DNA from: JAVJUS01 sp040220455
Lineage (GTDB): Bacteria; Pseudomonadota; Alphaproteobacteria; DSM-16000; Inquilinaceae
Direction: 5' to 3'
Assembly (NCBI GenBank): GCA_040220455.1
Contig: JAVJUS010000060.1
Location: forward strand, 1 to 38,953
Length of the DNA: 38,953 nucleotides
Positions 32,055 through 38,953 of this stretch are shown here, piece by piece (position 1 is the first letter of the stretch; every line of letters starts with the position of its first letter). A program made the translations under genes and the position numbers. The notes below the pieces were generated by a model. It worked only from the letters and a program-made list of their open reading frames with translations. It was not told where the DNA came from and did no database searches.

Positions 32055-32130
32055 CCCCCTACCCTCCACAACCCGGACCCGACAAATTGGGTTCGTGGGA
32101 AAGTGCGGCACGGTGCGGCACTGCGGCACT
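31989..32130. repeat. Iteron-like cluster of GTGCCGCAC repeats in two inverted arms
   Basis: The left arm has three AGTGCCGC(AC) units at 31989-31998, 31999-32006 and 32007-32016. The right arm has three units in the opposite direction at 32103-32111, 32113-32121 and 32121-32130 (GTGCGGCAC). Both arms border ttccc/ggga. The AT-rich stretch ctatataatctc lies just inside the left arm. The cluster covers the end of the primase gene and the start of the next one. It resembles a replication origin or a repressor site. Confidence 0.7.
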
Positions 32131-34200
32131 ATTCCCCGGCACCCAATGGCGGACGCCATCGGTTCGCCGCCGCCGCCACCCGAGCCGCTCGAGGATGGCG
32201 CTTATGCGCCGCTGGTCGGCGGTCCCGACGCGGGCGGTTTCGAAGTGGAGGGCCTGGCGCGCGACCTGTAGCGTGGTCACGCGCCGCTCGCCGCGCAGGA
32301 AGTCGGCGATGGCCTCTTCCCAGGCGTCGCCCTCGTAGCGCTCCTCCTGTGCGGGCTGGATGAACCGGCTCTCGAAGTCGCTGTCCGGCCACCAGCGCTC
32401 GCCCTGGCGGTATCTGTGGACGGCCTCGGCGAGAAGCTGGGCGCGGTCGCGGGCCAGGGCGTCGGTGTCGATGTGGCCGACGCGCACGGGCCAGAACCGC
32501 CGGCCGCCGGTGGCGTCGCGGAGGTACTCGTTTTCGTTAGTGGTCGCGATGAACACGACGGTGCGCGGCTCGTAGGACATCAGCCGGCCGTAGGCGGGCC
32601 TGAAATCCTCCACCGGCCGGGTGATGAACGCCTTGAGCGCGCCCGCCTCGCGCTTGGACAGCCGCTCGACCTCGCCCAGCTCCACGAGCCACTTGCCCCG
32701 GATGTAGGTCGACGCGTCCTTGCCGGCCGTCGACGGGTCGGGGAGGCTGTCGCCGAACCAGCGGCCGCCGAGGATGCGGCAGGCGGTCGACTTGCGCACG
32801 CCCTGCGGCCCCTCCAGGACCAGCACGTGGTCGACCTGGGCGCCGGGGTCGTAGATGCGGGCGATCATGCTGACCAGGAACATCCGGCCGACCTCGGCGG
32901 CGTAGTCGTCCGCCTCGGCGCCGAGGTAGGTCGACAACCAGGGGTCGAGCACCTCGCCTTCGTCCGTCGTGCCGCCGGTGATGCGCGGGACCCGGTCCCA
33001 GACCAGGCCGTCGAGCCAGTCGCGGAGCGGATGGAAGGCCCGCTCGACCGCGACGGCCTCGAGCGCCTGGTGCACGGACCCGGCGGCGACGCTCGGCAGG
33101 CCGGCTATCTGGAGCCACTCTTGAGCCGCGGTGGTGTCCGCATCGCGCAGGGGCCGCGGCCGGAAACCCGAGGGGTCGACGGCCGACCCGTGGACGGGGA
33201 TGGGCCGTTGCAGCATCACCGTGCGGGCCATCTCGTCGAACGCGACGACGCCGCGCCAGGCGGGATCCTCGCGCAGCGCCAACATGGCGTTGGCGAGGTT
33301 CGAGCGGACATCGCCATCCTTGTTGGTCTGGGCCCTGGAATACCAGTCGCCGACCGTGGCGGCCGGCTCCGACGCGGCCGGTTCCCAGGCGGGCGCCTGG
33401 CGGCAGCGGTCCCGGAGCGCCTCGGCGATCGCGGCGTCGCCCATGCCCTCGGCGCGGCGGGCCTCGATCCAGTCCGACACGTCGCCCTTGTCCGGCAGCT
33501 CGGTGAAGTGCACGACCCGGACCGAGTCGGCCACGCCGTCGAGGCACCGGCCGACGCGCTCGACGTGCTTCTCGCCCGCCGCGTCGTTGTCGGCCAGGAT
33601 GACGACCCGCCGGCCGGCGAAGTATTTGGCAAAGCCGGGCCGCCACTTCCCCTCGCCGCCGGGGTTCGTCGTGGCCGTGAAGCCGAGCGCCGCGAGGTTG
33701 TCGGCGTCCTTCTCGCCGCCCGGAATCAGGATCGTGCCCGAGCTGGCCGCGATCTCCGGCAGGCGGTAGGGCACCGGCTCGACGCCCTTCACGCTCCAAT
33801 TCCAGCCGCCGGCGCCGTCCGGGCGGCGCTGACGGAAGGTCTTCGGATGCTGCCGCACGACCTCGAAGAGCAGCTCGCCGGCCGCGTCCTGGTAGGGGTA
33901 GCGGGCGACGATGCGGCCGGAGCGGGCGGGCGGCTCGGTCCGGTGTTCGAGCTCGGCACCGAGCTCCGAGCGCAACCAGGCCACGGCCTCGCCGTTGGAC
34001 TTGCCGGTCTCGCGCCGGATCAGGTCGAGCACGCCGCCGCCCTGGTCGGCCTCGTGGTCGTAGAAGCGGCCCGCCTTGAGGTCGATGGAAAGACTCCCAT
34101 GCGAGCCGTAGCGCAGCTCACGAGCGCTCGACAGCGCGGTATTGGGGTCGCCGAGCAAGTGCCGGGCGACCGCTTCCATGTGTCGGGCGAGCTCAGACAT
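32059..34200 (-). CDS. TOPRIM primase / VapE-type helicase
   Basis: The product is 713 residues. The N-terminal part contains a zinc-free primase-like region and a TOPRIM domain: Glu163 (LIPGGEKDADNLAALGF) and Asp204/Asp206 (VVILADNDAAGEKH). The C-terminal half is a VapE/virulence-E superfamily-3-like ATPase with Walker A GPQGVRKST (464-472), the acidic segment KWLVELGEVE (503-512) and the sensor VFIATTNEN. It should open the origin and prime element DNA replication, as D5-like proteins of satellites do. The last 25 residues are encoded by the iteron-like repeats. The gene overlaps the upstream zinc-protein gene by 8 bp. Confidence 0.9.
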   Translation of the reverse strand: MSELARHMEAVARHLLGDPNTALSSARELRYGSHGSLSIDLKAGRFYDHEADQGGGVLDLIRRETGKSNGEAVAWLRSELGAELEHRTEPPARSGRIVARYPYQDAAGELLFEVVRQHPKTFRQRRPDGAGGWNWSVKGVEPVPYRLPEIAASSGTILIPGGEKDADNLAALGFTATTNPGGEGKWRPGFAKYFAGRRVVILADNDAAGEKHVERVGRCLDGVADSVRVVHFTELPDKGDVSDWIEARRAEGMGDAAIAEALRDRCRQAPAWEPAASEPAATVGDWYSRAQTNKDGDVRSNLANAMLALREDPAWRGVVAFDEMARTVMLQRPIPVHGSAVDPSGFRPRPLRDADTTAAQEWLQIAGLPSVAAGSVHQALEAVAVERAFHPLRDWLDGLVWDRVPRITGGTTDEGEVLDPWLSTYLGAEADDYAAEVGRMFLVSMIARIYDPGAQVDHVLVLEGPQGVRKSTACRILGGRWFGDSLPDPSTAGKDASTYIRGKWLVELGEVERLSKREAGALKAFITRPVEDFRPAYGRLMSYEPRTVVFIATTNENEYLRDATGGRRFWPVRVGHIDTDALARDRAQLLAEAVHRYRQGERWWPDSDFESRFIQPAQEERYEGDAWEEAIADFLRGERRVTTLQVARQALHFETARVGTADQRRISAILERLGWRRRRTDGVRHWVPGNSAAVPHRAALSHEPNLSGPGCGG

Positions 34201-34372
34201 GGGGCACGCCCTCCCGGCCGTGGACCTTCTCGCCGCAGCGGGCGGGGTTGCCGCAGGGGCCGAGCGGCTGGACCCGGTAGCCGGGGCAGGCGTCGTCCAT
34301 CAGGTACCAGACGCAGACGGCGGTTTCGCAGCGCCGGCATGGTTCGATGACGGGGATGCGCGCTTCGCTCAT
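34193..34372 (-). CDS. Small Cys-rich (zinc-ribbon-like) protein
   Basis: The product is 59 residues. The Cys pattern CRRC, then a further Cys in AVCVWY, CPGY, and CGNPARCGEK suggests one or two zinc sites. It overlaps the primase gene by 8 bp and the upstream helical gene by 4 bp. Such proteins are common next to satellite primases and might bind DNA, RNA or the primase; no function can be assigned. Confidence 0.7.
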   Translation of the reverse strand: MSEARIPVIEPCRRCETAVCVWYLMDDACPGYRVQPLGPCGNPARCGEKVHGREGVPHV

Positions 34373-34599
34373 TGCCCACCCCCGTCGTTTGCCGGGGGCC
34401 GGTGCGCCTCGATATCGTCCGCGAGGGTGTCGAGGTCCTCCGCCGCCCGCTTGGCGGCGTTGCCAACCAGCCGGAGGGCGTGGTTGACGGCCTCCTGGGT
34501 CTCGCCGGACATCCTCACCAGGAAGAGCGCCTCGGAGACGCCGGTGATCTCGTCCCGGATCTCGTGGATCCGGTCGATCAGGTCCAGACGGTCGCTCAT
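34369..34599 (-). CDS. Small helical protein, first gene of the leftward operon
   Basis: The product is 76 residues with heptad-like helices (LIDRIHEIRDEITGVSEALF, LRLVGNAAKRAAEDLDTLAD). It starts behind gggagg at a slightly long distance. It is the first gene inside attR and leads the replication genes. The 148 bp between it and attR hold the right-hand arm repeats and inverted repeat, and a promoter is expected there. I recognise no family. Confidence 0.65.
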   Translation of the reverse strand: MSDRLDLIDRIHEIRDEITGVSEALFLVRMSGETQEAVNHALRLVGNAAKRAAEDLDTLADDIEAHRPPANDGGGQ

Positions 34600-34643
34600 C
34601 GCCGCGCCCTCCCCTGCGGGTGGCGGGCGGAATCAAGATGTGG

Positions 34644-34662
34644 TAACACGCTGTTGGCACGC
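34644..34662. repeat. Paired arm-type repeats, right
   Basis: TAACACGC (34644-34651) and TGGCACGC (34655-34662), 11 bp apart, match the left pair at 24549-24567 in sequence, spacing and orientation (14 of 19 positions across the whole block). Confidence 0.6.
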
Positions 34663-34711
34663 ATCGGCTGCTAAGTCCTTGAGATGCGTGCGCGCCTTTG
34701 AGCGTTCGTGA

Positions 34712-34724
34712 GCGCCTATGTCAC
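34712..34724. repeat. Terminal inverted repeat, right (IR-R)
   Basis: GCGCCTATGTCAC is the reverse complement of 24536-24548 with one mismatch. It ends 23 bp before the attR core, the same distance as on the left. Next to it, TCACTGG is directly repeated (34721-34727 and 34730-34736). Confidence 0.75.
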
Positions 34725-34747
34725 TGGAATCACTGGCCTAGGCTTTT

Positions 34748-34795
34748 CTTGCCAAGGTTGGGGTCGTGAGTTCGAATCTCATCGCCCGCTCCAGT
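34748..34795. repeat. attR core with partial tRNA-Gly copy
   Basis: Identical to 24465-24512 over 48 bp. It contains only the anticodon-loop-to-CCA part of tRNA-Gly, so it is not a functional tRNA. A T-run (34795-34800) follows at once; it probably was the original tRNA terminator before integration. Confidence 0.96.
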
Positions 34796-34895
34796 TTTTT
34801 CCGCGCATGAACCGCCTCGCCGTGCATGACCCGGTGTCGTGCACGACGCGCTGTGGCCCGGCCGTGTCCGCATCGGGCATTCGGCGTCCGGGCAT

Positions 34896-34926
34896 GTCGG
34901 GCTCGCTTCGCTCGACCGACCTACGG
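34896..34926. repeat. Dispersed 31-bp intergenic repeat, copy 2
   Basis: The second copy of the repeat at 469-499, with 28 of 31 bases the same. It sits in a 368-bp gene-free stretch (34796-35163) together with two other repeat types, and no gene is evident there. Confidence 0.7.
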
Positions 34927-34950
34927 CTCCGCGAAGACCGGGAACTATTC

Positions 34951-35055
34951 GTCATCCCAGCGAAAGCGGGGATCCAAGTTGTTGTGGCTCTTTTTCAATG
35001 TGCGACGGTTAGGTGCCATCAAAACAAAATGGGTTCCCGCTTTCGCGGGAATGAC
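34951..35055. repeat. Inverted repeat of the TCCCGCTTTCGCGGGAATGAC type
   Basis: The left arm gtcatcccagcgaaagcggg (34951-34970, continuing gatcca) and the right arm at 35031-35055 are reverse complements with a few mismatches, separated by about 54 bp of AT-rich DNA. Each arm also forms a small hairpin (CCCGC/GCGGG). This motif is a very common dispersed intergenic repeat in proteobacteria and may be a MITE. Confidence 0.75.
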
Positions 35056-35080
35056 GGATGTTTGGTGATGTGCCCCCCGT

Positions 35081-35119
35081 CTTCGTGACGCCTTAGCGCC
35101 GTCGTGACTTCGTGGTTCA
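35081..35119. repeat. Half copy of the CACGAAGG-type repeat
   Basis: cttcgtgacgccttagcgcc, then gtcgtgacttcgtggttcac, matches the right arm of the repeat at 250-433 (cttcgtgaccttcgtgtattcgtggttc). It lies between the previous repeat and the patatin gene. Confidence 0.6.
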
Positions 35120-35163
35120 CGCCGCCGGCATCCTCGGCCGCCGCTTCGCCATCAGGCAGTTCC

Positions 35164-36228
35164 TCACAGGAACTTCGCCGCGATGTCGGTGGAGGACTCG
35201 ACGCCGATCTTGTCGAAATGGGCGGTGAGGAAGGCGTCGGCCCGGTCGCGGCCGACCTGGCGCAGGGTCAGCAGCCAGTCCAGGTCGGCGTTGAGCTTGG
35301 AGGAGACTCCGAGCCGGGCGGTGACGTCCTCGGCGTCGATGGTGTGGATCAGCATGCGCTTGAGCCGGCCGCCATCGTCGAAGCCGCCGTCGATCAGCCG
35401 GGTGACGAACTCGATCGCCCGCATCTCGCGCATCAGCGAGGCGTTGAATCCCAGCGTGTTGATCCGGTCGAGGATGCCGCGCGTCGTCGTCGGCACGCTG
35501 TCGATGTTGATCGGGTTGATCTGGACGATCAGCACGTCGCGGCTGTCGCAGTCGTAGATCACCGGATAGATCGGCGGATTGCCCATGTAGCCGCCGTCCC
35601 AGTAGGGCTCGCCGTCGACCTCCACCGCCTTGAACAGCAGCGGCAGGCAGGCCGAGGCCATGACCGCGTCGACCCCGACCTCGTGCTCGCGGAACACCCG
35701 GATCCGGCCCGTCAGGACGTTGGTCGCGCTGATGAACAGCTTGGCCGGGCAGGCCGCGTGGATCGCCTGGAAATCCACGATCGAGGCCAGCAGGTCGCGC
35801 AGCGGGTCGAGCCCCAGCGGATTGAGCTGGTAGGGCGAGAACATCCGCGTCGCCGCCTCGACCATCCAGTAGCCGGGCGAGAAGTCGAGGCCGCCCGGAT
35901 TGAGGAACCGCTCCACCGGATTGGGCTGGAGCGGGGAGTAGCGCGCCGCCTCGGCCACCCCGTGCCAGAACCGGTCGAGCGCCGCGCGGGCCCCGGCCGC
36001 GCCGCCCCGGGTCAGGCCGTGGGCCAGCACCGCCACGTTCATCGCCCCGGCCGAGGTGCCGACGATGCCGTCGAAGTCGAGGACATCGGCCTCCAGCAGC
36101 CGGTCGAGCACGCCCCAGGCGATGGCGCCGTGCGCCCCGCCGCCCTGCAGCGCCAGGTTGACCGTCTTGCGCCTGCCGCCGGGCGCCGCGGAAGCCGGAT
36201 CGGGGCTCGGGGTCGATGAACCGGACAT
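35164..36228 (-). CDS. Patatin-like phospholipase
   Basis: The product is 354 residues. The oxyanion motif GGGAHG (29-34), the nucleophile Ser59 in GTSAG and the catalytic Asp211 in DGGYMGNPP form the patatin Ser-Asp dyad. It should be a cytoplasmic or membrane-associated lipid acyl hydrolase; the lipid is unknown. No signal peptide is seen. The start is the ATG at 36226-36228, with a good gaggagg at the right distance. It is the first complete chromosomal gene beyond attR. Confidence 0.93.
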   Translation of the reverse strand: MSGSSTPSPDPASAAPGGRRKTVNLALQGGGAHGAIAWGVLDRLLEADVLDFDGIVGTSAGAMNVAVLAHGLTRGGAAGARAALDRFWHGVAEAARYSPLQPNPVERFLNPGGLDFSPGYWMVEAATRMFSPYQLNPLGLDPLRDLLASIVDFQAIHAACPAKLFISATNVLTGRIRVFREHEVGVDAVMASACLPLLFKAVEVDGEPYWDGGYMGNPPIYPVIYDCDSRDVLIVQINPINIDSVPTTTRGILDRINTLGFNASLMREMRAIEFVTRLIDGGFDDGGRLKRMLIHTIDAEDVTARLGVSSKLNADLDWLLTLRQVGRDRADAFLTAHFDKIGVESSTDIAAKFL

Positions 36229-36467
36229 CGTGGAACCTCCTCGCACGCTCGCCGACGGCCGGGCGCCACCGCACCGGCCGCGCCACTCCTACTACGCCCG
36301 CCCCGGCGGCGGGACTCCCTGTCGGGGTATCGACGCCGACCGCGTGAGCCGGCCGGTATGCCGCCTGGGCCGTCGCCCGGCCGCGCGCGGCCGCCTATCG
36401 TGCGGCTGGACCGACGGGCACGGATGCATCCGGCCGCGCCCCCACGGAGATTCGAGCCCTGAGCCAC

Positions 36468-37127
36468 GTGCGAACACGCGACGACGAAGACCACCCGGGC
36501 CTGGCGCGCCGCACGGTCCACGCGGTGGGCCTCTCGCTCGGCGCGCTCGCCGGCCTCGGCGTCATCGCCGCCGCCGCGCTGGGCCTCTACGCCCTGGCGG
36601 TCGACGTCGACGGGGCGGAAGGCACGATCCCCCGCGCCGGTGAGCCCGTCGCGATGACCGCGGGCCGGGCGCTCGCCCTGTTCGACGCGGTGCCGATGGT
36701 CGACGGCGAGGCGACCTTCGGCGACACGCGCCGGGCGGATCTGGAAATCGACACCCTGGTCTTCGACCGTACGCCCTGGATCGTCGCCGAGACCGTCGTG
36801 ACCGTCGAGCGCGCCGAGCGGGTCGACCTCCTGCTCGCCGGCGACGCCGAGGGCGCGGCGCCCTGGTCGGTCGACAACCTGCTGCTGATCGAGTCCTACG
36901 TCGACGGCGCGCTCCACGCCCGCGCCTATGCCGGCGAAACCGAGACGCTGTGGGCGCCGGAAGGCCGGGTCGGGCCGATCGGGCCGTCCGGCTTCACCTT
37001 CGCGGCGGGCGAGATCGCGGTCACGCGCCTGGTCCCCCCCGGCCGAGCGACCGTGCTGCGCTTCACCGCGCTGGACAACGGCATCGACGCCGCGGTCAGC
37101 GACCTGTTCCTGGTCGCCGCCGACTGA
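36468..37127 (+). CDS. Signal-anchored protein of unknown function
   Basis: The product is 219 residues from a GTG start (no better ATG is seen). A short charged cytoplasmic start is followed by one membrane segment (about 20-45: LGALAGLGVIAAAALGLYAL) and a periplasmic, beta-rich domain (about 60-219) with VRYD-free strands such as DTLVFDRTPWIVAETVVTVE and TVLRFTALDNGIDAAVSDLF. I recognise no family. The start is uncertain because no strong ribosome-binding site is near. It precedes the GMC oxidoreductase by 72 bp and may be its partner. The 239 bp before it show nothing notable. Confidence 0.65.
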   Translation: MRTRDDEDHPGLARRTVHAVGLSLGALAGLGVIAAAALGLYALAVDVDGAEGTIPRAGEPVAMTAGRALALFDAVPMVDGEATFGDTRRADLEIDTLVFDRTPWIVAETVVTVERAERVDLLLAGDAEGAAPWSVDNLLLIESYVDGALHARAYAGETETLWAPEGRVGPIGPSGFTFAAGEIAVTRLVPPGRATVLRFTALDNGIDAAVSDLFLVAAD

Positions 37128-37162
37128 CCGCCGCCGACTGACCGCCACCGACTGACCGCCGC
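37118..37162. repeat. Short tandem repeat, 14-bp period
   Basis: GCCGACTGACCGCC is repeated about three times with one changed base, covering the stop codon of the upstream gene and placing extra TGA stops after it. It lies in the 72-bp gap before the GMC gene. Confidence 0.6.
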
Positions 37163-37199
37163 CGCCGTCGCCGACCCCGCTACCGGAGATCCCGCCGCC

Positions 37200-38810
37200 G
37201 TGATCCACGACCTGCACGACGCCCCCGAAGGCACCGTCATCGAGGCCGATGTCTGCGTCGTCGGCGGCGGCGCGGCGGGCATCACGCTCGCCCTGTCGCT
37301 CGGCCGGCGCGGCCATTCGGTCGCCATCCTGGAATCCGGCGGCCTGTTCTACGAGCCCGAGAGCCAGGCGCTCTACGAGGGCGACGTCGTCGGCCGGCCC
37401 TACGACGCCCTGACGGCCGTGCGCCTGCGCATGTTCGGCGGCTCGACCAACCACTGGACGGGCTGGTGCCGCCCGCTCGACCCGATCGATTTCGAGGACC
37501 GCTTCGGCGCGCCGGGTGGCGGCTGGCCGTTCGGCGCGGACGTGCTGGCGCCCTACTGGCGCGAGGCCCAGGCGCTCTGCCAGCTCGGTCCCTACGACTA
37601 CAGTGCCGGCTACTGGTCGGAGGCGACCGGCCTGGAGGGCTTCGCGCCCGACGCCGAGGACCTGGAGACGGCGATCGTCCAGATCAGCGTGCCGACGCGC
37701 TTCGGCGACGCCCACCGCCCCGCGCTGGAGGCGCTCGGGACGGTCCGGGTCTATCTGCACGCCAATGTCGACGATCTGCCGCTGGTCGAGTCGGGCCGGG
37801 CGCTGAAGGAGCTGCCGGTCCGCACCCTCGACGGCCGGCGCCACACGGCGCGCGCCCGGGCCTATGTCCTGGCGACCGGCGGGCTGGAGGTGCCGCGCCT
37901 GCTGCTCAACGCCGCCGGCCGGACCGGCGAAGGCGTGGGCAACGAGCACGGGCTGGTCGGCCGATACTTCATGGAGAAGCCGTTCTTCGAGGCCGCGGAG
38001 ATCGTCCCGACCACCGACCGGCTGCCCTCGCAGCTCTACTACGGCGTCGTCTCCGACGTGCCGCGGCAGGGCCCGGCCTCGCCCCACGGCACGCGGGTGC
38101 GCGGGTTCCTGAGGCTGCCGGACGAGGTGCAGCGGCGCGAGGGCCTCAACAACCACCTGTTCTGGCTGGAGCGGCCGCGTGCCGGCGTCGCCTCCGCCCC
38201 GGTGCGACGCGCGGCGAAGGACGCCTATGCCCGACTGCGCGATGTCGACGGGCTGGAGCGCCTGGACCGCGACGTGGCGACCGTGGCCTCCCATCTCGAC
38301 CTGCTCGCCGACAAGGCGATCGAGGACCTTCGCGGACCCGACGCCGTGGGCACGCTGACCGCCTTCTCGATCCTCGAGCAGCGCCCGCTCTACTGGAGCC
38401 GGGTGCGCCTGGGCGAGGAGCGCGACGCGCTGGGCCTGCGCCGCATCGCGCTCGACTGGGCCTGGGGGGCGGAGGACAAGGAGTCGTTGCGCCGGACGCT
38501 GGAGCTGCTGGGCGGGGCGCTGGGCGCGCGCGGCCTGGGGCGGGTCAAGAGCTACCTCGACGACGACGCGCTTTATCTCGGCGACCCGGTGCACATTTCC
38601 AGCCACCACCTGGGCGCCACGCGCATGAGCGTCGATCCGAGACATGGCGTGGTGACGCCTGACGCCCGGATGCACTCGGTCGACAACCTGTGGATCGCCG
38701 GCTGCTCGATCTTCCCGACCGGCGGCGTCTCCAACCCGACCTTCACCATGGTCGCCCTGACCCTGAAGCTCGCCGACCATCTGGACGGCGTGCTGGCCGA
38801 GGGCGCGTGA
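37200..38810 (+). CDS. GMC-family FAD-dependent oxidoreductase
   Basis: The product is 536 residues from a GTG start at 37200, behind cggagat. The FAD motif VCVVGGGAAGITLALSLGRR is near the N-terminus, FGGSTNHWTGW is the GMC-like flavin segment, and the C-terminal active-site region has SSHHLGATRMS and NLWIAGCSIFPTGGVSNPTF with the conserved His/Asn pattern. It resembles the large subunits of membrane gluconate/sugar dehydrogenases and cholesterol oxidase-like enzymes more than BetA. The substrate is unknown. It is followed after 16 bp by a Tat-signal gene, an arrangement seen for GMC dehydrogenases with small subunits. Confidence 0.88.
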   Translation: MIHDLHDAPEGTVIEADVCVVGGGAAGITLALSLGRRGHSVAILESGGLFYEPESQALYEGDVVGRPYDALTAVRLRMFGGSTNHWTGWCRPLDPIDFEDRFGAPGGGWPFGADVLAPYWREAQALCQLGPYDYSAGYWSEATGLEGFAPDAEDLETAIVQISVPTRFGDAHRPALEALGTVRVYLHANVDDLPLVESGRALKELPVRTLDGRRHTARARAYVLATGGLEVPRLLLNAAGRTGEGVGNEHGLVGRYFMEKPFFEAAEIVPTTDRLPSQLYYGVVSDVPRQGPASPHGTRVRGFLRLPDEVQRREGLNNHLFWLERPRAGVASAPVRRAAKDAYARLRDVDGLERLDRDVATVASHLDLLADKAIEDLRGPDAVGTLTAFSILEQRPLYWSRVRLGEERDALGLRRIALDWAWGAEDKESLRRTLELLGGALGARGLGRVKSYLDDDALYLGDPVHISSHHLGATRMSVDPRHGVVTPDARMHSVDNLWIAGCSIFPTGGVSNPTFTMVALTLKLADHLDGVLAEGA

Positions 38811-38826
38811 GGAGAGCGACCCGGCC

Positions 38827-38953
38827 ATGACCACGCGACGCGCCCTGCTCGGCTCCGCCGCCGCCCTCGCGCTCGCCGCCGGCGGGGCGTCGATGCCCGC
38901 CGCGGCCCTGACCGTCGGCCCGGCCGGACCGACCGACCCGGACCGCGCGCGGG
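38827..38953 (+). CDS. Start of a Tat-type signal protein (partial)
   Basis: Only the first 42 residues are in the window: MTTRRALLGSAAALALAAGG and on. The twin-Arg start and hydrophobic core look like a Tat signal peptide (TTRRALLGS). It begins 16 bp after the GMC gene, so it is co-transcribed. In comparable clusters this position holds the small Tat-exported subunit of a dehydrogenase, but the mature part is outside the window and cannot be checked. Confidence 0.7.
   Translation, partial: MTTRRALLGSAAALALAAGGASMPAAALTVGPAGPTDPDRAR

Larger units (their letters stand above)
24465..34795. mobile_element. Integrated satellite-like or reduced prophage element (about 10.3 kb)
   Basis: The element is bounded by 48-bp direct repeats of the tRNA-Gly 3' end; one copy plus the interior is 10,283 bp. 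It carries a tyrosine integrase next to attL, an excisionase-like HTH gene, a tape-measure protein, a prohead protease-capsid fusion, a MerR-like regulator, a TOPRIM-VapE primase/helicase and small unknown genes, all read leftward with many 4-bp overlaps. I find no terminase, portal, head-tail connector, tail tube, baseplate, holin or endolysin. The content and size fit a phage satellite that makes its own capsid and borrows the rest; a prophage with internal deletions is the alternative. Reading frames are intact, which argues against advanced decay. Confidence 0.9.

Noticed and set aside
31989..32130. CRISPR array
   Set aside because: Repeats are only 8-10 bp, nearly contiguous and in opposite orientations, without spacers of constant length or cas genes.
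34748..34795. Second tRNA-Gly gene
   Set aside because: Only the part from the anticodon loop on is present; acceptor 5' strand and D arm are missing. It is an attR copy.
36039..38834. 931-codon minus-strand frame opposite the GMC gene
   Set aside because: It is a high-GC shadow frame. The plus strand encodes recognisable FAD and GMC motifs.

Overview
The window is very GC-rich with densely packed genes. Its gene families (GlnD, ChoXWV/BetIBA, Bfd/Bfr, Trm112, a DUF971 protein, a thioredoxin-TPR protein) fit a free-living alphaproteobacterium, perhaps Rhodospirillales-like. The species cannot be named from sequence alone.

Layout. 1-4145: the end of an unknown gene, a small zincin-like metallopeptidase, and glnD (PII uridylyltransferase), separated by dispersed intergenic repeats. 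4227-7066: an OmpR-type response regulator and its sensor kinase, then a cobalamin riboswitch in front of a secreted PCu(A)C-like protein that has lost most canonical copper ligands. 7097-9904: a TPR-containing adenylate cyclase, divergent from a VWA-like DUF1194 protein. 9917-17129: choline use. choXWV (ABC importer) and betIBA (repressor, betaine aldehyde dehydrogenase, choline dehydrogenase) diverge from a region with a clear BetI operator, so imported choline is oxidised to glycine betaine under BetI control. 17152-24187: an aminotransferase, a degenerate TFIIB-type zinc-finger protein, bfd-bfr (iron storage and release, with a Fur-like box), and a leftward housekeeping cluster (proX-like deacylase, thioredoxin/CnoX-like, LON-domain protein, Trm112, DUF971, second cyclase).

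24436-34795: tRNA-Gly(GCC) carries an integrated element of about 10.3 kb, bounded by a 48-bp perfect duplication of the tRNA 3' end (24465-24512 and 34748-34795). Its genes all read leftward: two small proteins, a TOPRIM-VapE primase/helicase, small proteins, a MerR-like regulator, a prohead protease-major capsid fusion, a tape-measure protein, a possible Ntn-hydrolase-fold protein, an excisionase-like HTH protein and a tyrosine integrase. I see no terminase, portal, tail tube, baseplate or lysis gene. The element therefore looks like a capsid-encoding phage satellite or a reduced prophage. Its ends are mirror-symmetric: inverted 13-mers lie exactly 23 bp outside each core, with paired 8-mer repeats further in on both sides. 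The primase 3' end carries an iteron-like inverted cluster. The integrase tail is partly encoded by the host tRNA and would change on excision.

34796-38953: a repeat-rich intergenic stretch sharing two repeat families with the left end of the window, a patatin-like lipase, a signal-anchored protein of unknown function, a GMC oxidoreductase, and the start of a gene with a Tat-type signal.
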